Shown: piece after piece, positions 5,957 through 13,534 of the stretch | Layout: every line of letters begins with the position of its first letter | Numbering within the stretch: position 1 is the first letter of the stretch | Origin: a virus | Reading direction: 5' to 3' (one strand) | DNA length: 44,238 bases | IMG/VR virus record: IMGVR_UViG_3300021364_000046 | Coordinates: 1-44,238 of that record | The notes under the pieces: generated by a model | The model's input: only the letters and a program-made list of their open reading frames with translations | Database searches by the model: none | What the model was told of the DNA's origin: nothing | Position numbers and translations under genes: made by a program

Positions 5957-6410
5957 TGGATCTCCATTGTTTACGAAGTTGTTGGTATTTGGTATCATAT
6001 GCTGCGAGATCTCTCACTCGCTTGAAGATTTGTGCTGCCCTTGCTTTTACATTCGTGAGGCAATCTTCCTCACAGGTAGATACACTCCCATTTTCTGCAT
6101 ATTTGCGTCCCGAAGAGTGATTGGCATACCGTCTGGCACGAGTGAATCCCATTTCAAGGAATTTCCTTGCCATATCCATCCCAACGAAATCATCCCGTCG
6201 TTTATACTCACAGAACATTTCGTATATTTTATTAGAACTTTTAGTAGCAGTTTCTTCATCTACAAAACGCCAGTGAGCACAAATGTCGTTAGTGTAAGGG
6301 CGTACCAGTAGCACTCCTTGCTCTCCCCTTCCAATACGATAAAGTTTGCGAGTCTCTGTGTCTGTGAAGTCAAGTTCCTCATAAGGGAGTTCATAACAAA
6401 ATTCGAGCAT
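5859..6410 (-). CDS. DUF4385-family protein
   Basis: The 183-residue product has the layout I associate with DUF4385 (PF14328): RIGRGEQGVLLVRPYTND at about 26-42, then HWRF, SSNKIYEMF, and FVGMDMARKFLEMGFTRARR with YANHSSGRKY up to residue 104. The function of the family is unknown; it is found in bacteria and in cyanophages. A sigma70-like promoter at 6433-6462 precedes it. The last 32 residues overlap the next gene out of frame and look unlike the rest, so the ancestral stop may have been near residue 150. Confidence 0.75.
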   Translation of the reverse strand: MLEFCYELPYEELDFTDTETRKLYRIGRGEQGVLLVRPYTNDICAHWRFVDEETATKSSNKIYEMFCEYKRRDDFVGMDMARKFLEMGFTRARRYANHSSGRKYAENGSVSTCEEDCLTNVKARAAQIFKRVRDLAAYDTKYQQLRKQWRSNESTYATRVDALAATSNVTRSRYSRQRDKVSG

Positions 6411-6432
6411 GGATCACCACTGGTGCTCTGCT

Positions 6433-6462
6433 ACCATAGCACACCAGTCAACCACGTGTCAA
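6433..6462 (-). promoter_or_regulatory. Sigma70-type promoter of the DUF4385 gene
   Basis: Minus strand: TTGACA (6462-6457), 18-bp spacer, TATGGT (6438-6433), about 23 nt before the ATG at 6410. The -35 box contains the TGA stop of the upstream 122-residue gene (ends at 6459). Confidence 0.65.
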
Positions 6463-6827
6463 CCCTCAGATGCTGGTGGCGTTGGATCCGCATTAACATA
6501 AGGGATTCCACCATTAGGTTTGATGACATATGCTGGGATATGATGGAATGCATCAGGACAGTTCTGTGGTTGTGGGAACCATTCGTAACAATTGTCTACT
6601 GCACTCTGTTCATTGGGGAAATAATAATATACTTTCTTTAGTTCAAAGATTCTATCAATCTCTGCTTCAGGAATAATGTCTTCATACCACGCAAAAATCT
6701 CTGCTTTCTTTGTATCAGAGAGTGTGTGATATTGATTATTATCAATAACCAGAACAAACTTATTTGCAAGAGCAGCATAATCTGCTACCAACATTGCTTC
6801 TGTTTTAGGATTTAGTGAAATTAACAT
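6459..6827 (-). CDS. Hypothetical protein at end of fibre module, 122 aa
   Basis: A 122-residue soluble protein with an N-terminal helix, aromatic middle (FELKKVYYYFPNEQSAVDNC) and Pro-rich C-terminus (NADPTPPASEG). It starts on the last base of the preceding chaperone-like gene (TAATG overlap), so it is co-translated with the fibre module. This position suggests a small fibre-assembly or accessory protein, but no family was recognised. Confidence 0.7.
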   Translation of the reverse strand: MLISLNPKTEAMLVADYAALANKFVLVIDNNQYHTLSDTKKAEIFAWYEDIIPEAEIDRIFELKKVYYYFPNEQSAVDNCYEWFPQPQNCPDAFHHIPAYVIKPNGGIPYVNADPTPPASEG

Positions 6828-7648
6828 TATCCAACCTCTCCTTCTTCAATGATAGATAGAATCTCATCTAGTGTCTTATCACCAGATTGGACGCGGTTGA
6901 TTCTATTTACAGGCATATCATCGATTGCTGCTGTAGAAATTGCAATTGCAAGATAATTAGTAATTCTATCAGCAAATCTACTGTATACTACTTGGTTCAT
7001 TCTATAGAAATGATCATGGTCGTCAGATAGGTATGCTTTTCCATCATCCATTGCTTTATGTTTAGATGGTGTGACTGGAAACTTCACCATATTTGCAGCA
7101 ACAGTTGATTGTTGCTCTGGCAAATCTCTCAGCATTTGACGATAAGTTCTCCAGTCCGCTTTCTCTTCATCTGTTAGTGGTACATCACCTAGTTGTGTCC
7201 AGTCACTATCCATGAGTAGGAAGTTTCTGATCATTACAACCTTAGTCCAGTTAAGAATAGCAGACTTAGCAAACTGACCTGCTAGTGATCTTTCTAGGTC
7301 ATTCTCCTGTCCTACTCTATATTCTGTGTATTTTTCCATGAGACGATTACACAGATCATCCACTTCATCTGGAAATGGAGATAGATCAAACTGATAAGAA
7401 CACCACTTATATGTACCAGTCCTCTGGTTGCGTGTGTACTTAGTCTTATTCATCTTTGTTCTGCCATCTTTGTACTTTACAAAGACTTCCAACTTATCCT
7501 TGTCAGAATCCCACAGAGGATACAAGATGGGAACGATGTTTGCTACCCAATATTCATCGTCAAATGTTTTGATAACACCGTCTACCTGAATGTTCTTATC
7601 AAATGCATTCAGGTACAATGCTGTTGTTGATGGTGATGCGATGTCCAT
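6827..7648 (-). CDS. Putative tail-fibre/tail assembly chaperone
   Basis: The 273-residue protein contains LLMDSDWTQLGDVPLTDEEK followed by ADWRTYRQMLRDLPEQ (about 145-180). This is the signature of phage tail (fibre) assembly chaperone domains (PF16778 type). The N-terminal half is a separate strand-rich domain of unknown function. It lies directly downstream of three collar-domain fibre proteins and an oxygenase, the usual place for a fibre chaperone. An ATAAATAC motif at about 7685-7691 could be a late promoter. It would act in the cytoplasm to fold or trimerise fibres; this role is inferred from motif and position. Confidence 0.7.
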   Translation of the reverse strand: MDIASPSTTALYLNAFDKNIQVDGVIKTFDDEYWVANIVPILYPLWDSDKDKLEVFVKYKDGRTKMNKTKYTRNQRTGTYKWCSYQFDLSPFPDEVDDLCNRLMEKYTEYRVGQENDLERSLAGQFAKSAILNWTKVVMIRNFLLMDSDWTQLGDVPLTDEEKADWRTYRQMLRDLPEQQSTVAANMVKFPVTPSKHKAMDDGKAYLSDDHDHFYRMNQVVYSRFADRITNYLAIAISTAAIDDMPVNRINRVQSGDKTLDEILSIIEEGEVG

Positions 7649-7650
7649 GT

Positions 7651-8265
7651 TTATACTGTCTTATGAATCCATCCTGTCAAAATGTATTTATCGTGTGAGA
7701 ATACAGTATTACCTCTATGTGTGTGGGTAAACGCTGCTGGCCATATTACAACTCTACCTTTCTTCGGTTGGACTCTCCTCTTTTGGTAAATAAACTCTGT
7801 CTCTGCTTCACCCTCAGGCATATCATTGAGATAAATTGTCCAAACTAATTCACGACTAGAAGCATGATATGCAGATGTCTCATAATGCCAGTCATGATAT
7901 CCTCCACCTGGCGGTGTTTGCTGGAACTTGATGATATTTGTCATCATCTTAGTTGGTCTCAACGCAGCGTAATAATTACTATAACTAGCAACGCAGCATT
8001 TTACATATTCTCTAACTTCAGCAGATATACGACTCTCATGTTCATTAAACAAATACTGATAGTCGCTACGACCTAATTTGCCATGAGGAAATTGTGTAGA
8101 TCCATTATCTACATTGATCCATCCATTGTTTTCTTTTGCCTCTAAGCACTTGTCAATAATATCATCGCATAATTGTCGAGGGAAAAAGTTATCCCAAACA
8201 CCAATAAAGTCATCGAAATCACCCACCATCTTTTCTGGCGGAAAAATAAACTTGTCTGATATCAT
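7651..8265 (-). CDS. 2-oxoglutarate/Fe(II)-dependent oxygenase (prolyl-4-hydroxylase-like)
   Basis: A 204-residue protein with the double-stranded beta-helix pattern of 2OG-Fe(II) oxygenases. The metal-binding pair is most likely H127-x-E129 in GGYHDWHYET, the distal His is in FTHTHRGN (181 or 183), and a likely 2-oxoglutarate-binding Lys lies in HDKYILTGW (193). Such enzymes are frequent in T4-like cyanophages. The start overlaps the stop of the 1311-residue adhesin-like gene as ATGA, so it is translationally coupled to it. This suggests, but does not prove, that it hydroxylates Pro or another residue on a fibre protein. Confidence 0.8.
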   Translation of the reverse strand: MISDKFIFPPEKMVGDFDDFIGVWDNFFPRQLCDDIIDKCLEAKENNGWINVDNGSTQFPHGKLGRSDYQYLFNEHESRISAEVREYVKCCVASYSNYYAALRPTKMMTNIIKFQQTPPGGGYHDWHYETSAYHASSRELVWTIYLNDMPEGEAETEFIYQKRRVQPKKGRVVIWPAAFTHTHRGNTVFSHDKYILTGWIHKTV

Positions 8266-11200
8266 AATGCTTTGATCAAATACTTAACTCTAAAATACTT
8301 AGTAATCAGGGGAATGTCTGACTCTGGCACAACCTGTGCATTAGTAACAATAGGTGTGGATGATGACATTGTAAACGTTCCATCCGTAACTGTCAAGGTT
8401 GCATCTCGTGCAGTAACAGTACGTCTTACTTGACTGATACCTGTATCACTGTTGATAGGTAATCCAGCATCATCTAAGTTACCCTGTAAAGATGCTCCAC
8501 CTGTAGAAACAAATTGCTCCACAATTTGTGGTGCATAGAAAAGTGTAATAGCTCCAAGACCATAGTGATCAGCATTTGCTGTAGCATTATCATTTGCACC
8601 ATTCGGTCTATCTTGCGAGAGGATAAGAGTGACATTAGCATCTCTCATCGCAGATCCATCTGCAATGGGTAAATCAATTGTTTGCCACCCCGATTCTGGG
8701 TCGTTTGCAAGAAGAATCTGACTGAATAGAGTTGTATTTGTTGATGCTCCTTTTTGAAAATATAAATTTAGTGCCTCATCAGGTGACTCACCACCATTTG
8801 CACTATTACCTTTGATAACTGTAAATCTTATAGTATTGACACTACTCAAATCAAAAGTTCCTACTGATAATTGTCTATCACCACCAGAATCTGCCGCTGC
8901 TCCAGTAAAATTAATGTATTGTGTAATTTTATTATTTGCAAATGGAATGTTGGCAGAACTAAATCCAGAAGTAGTACCAGTTCCAAGTCCAAATGCTCGT
9001 TGTTTTAGTTGATCATCTGTAGATGACAACCACACATTTCCTGCTCTAGGAGCACCAGTTGGTGTTCCATTTTCAGTTCCTTCAAAATACACACCAGTTG
9101 GAGTTGTGAGTTCTCCTTCAATTACAGAACCTGCTTCTTGACCAGCATAACGAACAAATATACTACCACTTCCACCATCAGTTGCAGTTCCGCCACCAGA
9201 TCCAGCATTTCCCAATGATATAGAAACAGGAACTACAAGATCTGTAATTTCAATAATAATTGCTCCACCTTGTCCTCCTCCACCACCAACAGGATCATAA
9301 TTTAATGTATTGTAAGTGTATTCAATTTCTACATACCCATCAGTTGTTGGAAGAGAACCTTCAGTGCTGTAGGTCATGCCATCCTCGCCCCAGAAGTCAG
9401 TTCTGTATGCAGAAGTACCACGACGACCGCCAGTACCACCACCATTACCATTGTGTCCAGCACCTGCTTGACCGCCAACGCCACCATTATTTTGATTAGG
9501 GACACCAGCGCCACCACCACCGCCGCCGCCAGCGCCAGCAGTACAACTACCAGAGGATCCGTTACTACCATCAGCAAAGTCTATTGCACTACCAAGTTGT
9601 ACAACACTTTCTGTTGCACTTCTGTTATTTCCGCCAGGATAGCATCCATCAGTAGTACCACCACCATTGTATCCACCACCTGCGCCACCGCCGCCGCCAC
9701 CGCCGCCAGCACCAGCGATCAAAACACCATCAAGAAATAGTCCAGTACAACCGCCGCCACCGCCGCCTGATGAACCATTACCCCATGCACCAACTCCACT
9801 ATTTCCTCCATATGTGCTACCACCACCAATACCACCTAGAGCAGGTCCCGCTTCACCACCAGTTCCAGTGTTACCATCTTTGTTATTAAATCCAGCATTA
9901 CCTTTTTTACCAATCTCCCAAGTAACTGTACCGTCTAGTAATGCTAACGTACCTGTTAGCAATGCGCCACGACCACCGTATCCACCAACAGCACCAGATT
10001 TACCTGTTGTAGAAGTTGGCCAACCTGGCCAGCTGCCACCACATCCAGAGTTACCATTGGGGTTACCACTTCCACCTCCACCACCAGATACTCTAAAAGT
10101 GATAGTTCTACTAGTTTCTCCAGGAAATGGAGCAGGGATATCCCAACTACCATCGTCGGTATATTTTACTGGAGCGACATCAGTTGTAGATTCAAATGCT
10201 GTTGAAACACCATTACCACCCGCATTTACATCAGCATTTCCACTGGCACCACCGCCATATGAAAGTGCTGTTGATGATCCAGCGCCGCCGCCAGTTGCTC
10301 CATCAGCACCCTCAGTTACAGAAAATGTAAATCTAGGATCTAATGCTAATTCAGCAGGAATTGATAATGTTCCACCAGATCCACCTGTGCCACCACTATT
10401 TCCATCAACTGCTCCACCACCACCATTTGCAGTGATAGTGTATAAAGTTCCATCTACATCTAGTGTAACAGATGCCGTGCCACCAGCAGATCCATCATTA
10501 TCACTATCAGAACCTCCTCCTCCAGGGGCTTTCAAGATAATTTGAATTCCAATAACTGTACCTAAATCTGGATCTGGAAGAGGAATAATTTTACTTTGTG
10601 CACTTGTTATAGTCTCACTAGACAGTGTGATGGCATTACCAGGAATCTCAAAGTCTGCTTGCTTACCACCAACTAATGTATCTCCATTGACAACATATAC
10701 CCTAGGTGGTTGTGTAATTTCTTGTTCGACGAAATAACCACCAGCTAACTTTACATTAGCACCAGAGTTTAGAGTTGCAGTTTCCACTCCTGGTGTTTCA
10801 TTTGTTCTTGGCAGCACGTTAAAATTAGCTGCTCCAAATCCAGTAGCTACTACCTCAAAAATTCCAGAAAATTGCGACGGTGTAGCACCAGTGACAACGA
10901 TAGTATCACCAACAGAGAATCCATGATTACCATCAGTATTGATTGTGATAAATCCACTGTTAGAGTCATATGTTATTGTCAATAAAGGAATTGGATCTGC
11001 TTCAGAAATAGAATAATTATAAGAATCGTCTCTCTCACCAATGCCCTCAGTATTGCCATATGTTGCCATTGCTGGACTCTGCAATGTTGTACCAATGATA
11101 CCATGAGAGTGCCCTAGTGCATCACCATTAGCTCCAACTGGTTCGAAGTTAGTGATATTTGCTCTACTATTGATATAGTTGACAGCAAATCTATCTACCT

Positions 11201-12197
11201 CAGCTGGTCCTAGTTCTGCAAGTTTAGTTTCATCAACTTCTACGGATAGAATTCTATGATTGTGTGCTGGTGGGAATGGAAATACGTAGTCATCAATTGG
11301 ACCTACACTATATTTAACTTCACCAGTTACATATGCAGTTACATCAGCAATAATATCAGAATATCCTGTAGTTTTTACGTCACCAACATTAAAGAATTCG
11401 CCACTATCAACCAAGAAACCTTTTTGTATGTACCATCTACCACCAGTTTGTCCTACAAAGTTGTTGATGGCATTTTCTGGTGTTGCTGTACCAGCACCAT
11501 TAACATTTCCAAATCCAAGAATTTTTCTTTGTCTATAATCTGGTAATTTGAAAGTACCAAGGTTATATGGATAATCACTAAGAGAAAAAGTCTTTGATAC
11601 AGCAATATTTGGGTGAAGTGCTAAAGATGGAGAAACAAATGTCCACACATACTGATTTGATGGAAATGTGCTCAGATCAATATCAGATGGCAAAACAAGT
11701 TCATATGCAAATTCACCAGTCTCTGCATATGCGCTTACATCTTCAGTTGGTTGAATCAGTCGATAAAACGTATTAGTATTAAGAGCAGAAGAAGTTGTTG
11801 GGAATTGTCCCAACGTATTGAATCTTAGAACAGCACCGTAAGGATAAGGTCTTTGTATGTTTACCTTATCATTGGTAGCATCTTTGTAAAACTGAAAAAA
11901 TAATTTATTGTTGATGATATACGATCTTCTCAGTCCACCAGGAACGGTTGGTTGCGTGACAGTTACACCTGTTGCACCACCATATCTATTTCTGATAATA
12001 GAAAATAGAGCTGGATAATCTCTGATTAGAAGTTCTTTGCCATCACAGTACAAGTGATCTTTATATGTGTACTCAGGATCTTCTCCATCTGTCTGTTGAT
12101 CAGTACCAACAAACACAGGAAGAATAGTTCCAACTGGAGTGTGATTTCCACCCTTGTCAGAATAGTAATTATCGTATGTATTCCTGTACGTTGCCAT
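8262..12197 (-). CDS. Collar-domain tail fibre/adhesin with large glycine-rich region
   Basis: A 1311-residue structural protein. The N-terminal section (HTPVGTILPVFVG ... KDHLYCDGKELLIRDYPALF) is a phage tail-collar domain like that of T4 gp12. From about residue 556 to 1016 the sequence is extraordinarily Gly-rich, with runs such as GGGGGGGAGGGYNGGG, similar in texture to the glycine-rich receptor-binding modules of T-even gp38 adhesins, though I see no strict homology. The C-terminus ends YFRVKYLIKAL, a hydrophobic ending shared in style with the two neighbouring collar proteins. It is probably a host-recognition component of the tail or baseplate. Confidence 0.8.
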   Translation of the reverse strand: MATYRNTYDNYYSDKGGNHTPVGTILPVFVGTDQQTDGEDPEYTYKDHLYCDGKELLIRDYPALFSIIRNRYGGATGVTVTQPTVPGGLRRSYIINNKLFFQFYKDATNDKVNIQRPYPYGAVLRFNTLGQFPTTSSALNTNTFYRLIQPTEDVSAYAETGEFAYELVLPSDIDLSTFPSNQYVWTFVSPSLALHPNIAVSKTFSLSDYPYNLGTFKLPDYRQRKILGFGNVNGAGTATPENAINNFVGQTGGRWYIQKGFLVDSGEFFNVGDVKTTGYSDIIADVTAYVTGEVKYSVGPIDDYVFPFPPAHNHRILSVEVDETKLAELGPAEVDRFAVNYINSRANITNFEPVGANGDALGHSHGIIGTTLQSPAMATYGNTEGIGERDDSYNYSISEADPIPLLTITYDSNSGFITINTDGNHGFSVGDTIVVTGATPSQFSGIFEVVATGFGAANFNVLPRTNETPGVETATLNSGANVKLAGGYFVEQEITQPPRVYVVNGDTLVGGKQADFEIPGNAITLSSETITSAQSKIIPLPDPDLGTVIGIQIILKAPGGGGSDSDNDGSAGGTASVTLDVDGTLYTITANGGGGAVDGNSGGTGGSGGTLSIPAELALDPRFTFSVTEGADGATGGGAGSSTALSYGGGASGNADVNAGGNGVSTAFESTTDVAPVKYTDDGSWDIPAPFPGETSRTITFRVSGGGGGSGNPNGNSGCGGSWPGWPTSTTGKSGAVGGYGGRGALLTGTLALLDGTVTWEIGKKGNAGFNNKDGNTGTGGEAGPALGGIGGGSTYGGNSGVGAWGNGSSGGGGGGCTGLFLDGVLIAGAGGGGGGGGAGGGYNGGGTTDGCYPGGNNRSATESVVQLGSAIDFADGSNGSSGSCTAGAGGGGGGGAGVPNQNNGGVGGQAGAGHNGNGGGTGGRRGTSAYRTDFWGEDGMTYSTEGSLPTTDGYVEIEYTYNTLNYDPVGGGGGQGGAIIIEITDLVVPVSISLGNAGSGGGTATDGGSGSIFVRYAGQEAGSVIEGELTTPTGVYFEGTENGTPTGAPRAGNVWLSSTDDQLKQRAFGLGTGTTSGFSSANIPFANNKITQYINFTGAAADSGGDRQLSVGTFDLSSVNTIRFTVIKGNSANGGESPDEALNLYFQKGASTNTTLFSQILLANDPESGWQTIDLPIADGSAMRDANVTLILSQDRPNGANDNATANADHYGLGAITLFYAPQIVEQFVSTGGASLQGNLDDAGLPINSDTGISQVRRTVTARDATLTVTDGTFTMSSSTPIVTNAQVVPESDIPLITKYFRVKYLIKAL

Positions 12198-12201
12198 CTG
12201 T

Positions 12202-13533
12202 TTAGTACTTAATCAAAAACTCTTGAACTAAGAATGGTTGAATATAACCATCTGCTTTGTTTTCTTCATTGATATCTATCTGAATAGTAGATACAATTTC
12301 TGTTGCTGGAATATTTACAGCATTAGTTTTTACCTGAAATGTGTGATTTTGTTGTTCAAATGGAACAAAGTGTTTATGATTGCATTCATTACCATACTCA
12401 GTGACATCACTAATCACATTATTTAATGCACCAAAAGTTGGCACGTTTGCCACAGAATCAAAAGGAACTTGGGTTGATTGAGAAACTGTCGATGGTGTAT
12501 AGTTTGCAGGAACTGGTTGAATTCTTGCATTTGCACTTGGAGGAGAACAAATTGCCGCTCCAATAGGACATGGAGAAGGAGTTTTACATCCCATAGTACC
12601 AGTGTAACGTATGTTGCCACAATCATATGAATCCTCTTCCCAGATAGGAAATCCAGGTTGACCTCCACCAGTAGCACAACCAAATGTTCCCTGACCAGGA
12701 ATGTTTCCAGGAATCAAACATTTATATTGAGCATCAAAATTACATCCAGACCAACATGCACCATAGTATTCTAGAGTATCTGGAGGAAAGAATGTACAAT
12801 TGTAAGATTCAATTCTCTCCTGATAACTAGTAGCATATGCCGAGGCAGCTGCTTGACATAGAGGTTGTGCAGTATTATTTGCCCATGGCATTATACACAA
12901 CGAAGATTTGGAAGTATACGAATTTCTACCAAAAAGAGCAAATTCATTGCTGTTAGAAGCAGCAACTCTAGATCTTTTACCGTCATGAAAGTGTGCATGA
13001 GGTTGAAATGCTGTGTGCAACACTTCAGACTCCTCTGTGTAATTACCAGTCGCTCTTGTAAATCCAGGTTCACCAGTAATTTCAAGAGTTTGTGATGGAA
13101 TAAAGAAGTTGCCTTGATACTGAACTTCAAATGTTGTACCAATATTGGTTGTAACTTCTAATCCAATACCAGATTTTGTAATTGTCTGCCCCGAATCATT
13201 TTCCAAATATGTATCAACATAGTCACCCAAGTTTGCAGAGTTAGATGTTCTAATGCTTTTTGCACCTAAATCAGGAACTTGAAACTGATTATCTAATAAA
13301 TCAGTATCAGGTTTTTTGTATCTACAGCTAACACCAACACCAAGAACTTCTGCCAATTCTGGAAACACTTCTGCTTGATAAACAGAACCATCACATCTCA
13401 AATATCCTGCTGGCAAATCTCTCAAAGTATTAAGATCTTCTGGATCAGATGATCCCAACTGACTAGACCAATTGATAATAGATCCAGTCAACGTCCCCAA
13501 CTTTGATTTTTCTCTACTATAAAATACTGCCAT
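12202..13533 (-). CDS. Collar-domain tail fibre protein, 443 aa, cysteine-rich middle
   Basis: It begins with a collar-type domain (DLPAGYLRCDGSVYQAEVFP, about 38-60). The middle third is Cys- and Pro-rich (for example CNFDAQYKC and CKTPSPCPIGAAICSPP), which might form disulfides or a metal site on a surface-exposed fibre. The C-terminus ends PFLVQEFLIKY, resembling the endings of its neighbours. The start lies 1 nt after the stop of the 887-residue gene, so the fibre genes form one operon. Likely a trimeric fibre, by analogy with gp12-type collar proteins. Confidence 0.75.
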   Translation of the reverse strand: MAVFYSREKSKLGTLTGSIINWSSQLGSSDPEDLNTLRDLPAGYLRCDGSVYQAEVFPELAEVLGVGVSCRYKKPDTDLLDNQFQVPDLGAKSIRTSNSANLGDYVDTYLENDSGQTITKSGIGLEVTTNIGTTFEVQYQGNFFIPSQTLEITGEPGFTRATGNYTEESEVLHTAFQPHAHFHDGKRSRVAASNSNEFALFGRNSYTSKSSLCIMPWANNTAQPLCQAAASAYATSYQERIESYNCTFFPPDTLEYYGACWSGCNFDAQYKCLIPGNIPGQGTFGCATGGGQPGFPIWEEDSYDCGNIRYTGTMGCKTPSPCPIGAAICSPPSANARIQPVPANYTPSTVSQSTQVPFDSVANVPTFGALNNVISDVTEYGNECNHKHFVPFEQQNHTFQVKTNAVNIPATEIVSTIQIDINEENKADGYIQPFLVQEFLIKY

Positions 13534-13534
13534 A

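Noticed and set aside
9667-10545. Long plus-strand frame encoding a proline-rich protein opposite the glycine-rich fibre
   Set aside because: It is the reverse-complement shadow of Gly codons (GGN to NCC); no SD or gene context, and the minus-strand frame is a complete fibre gene.
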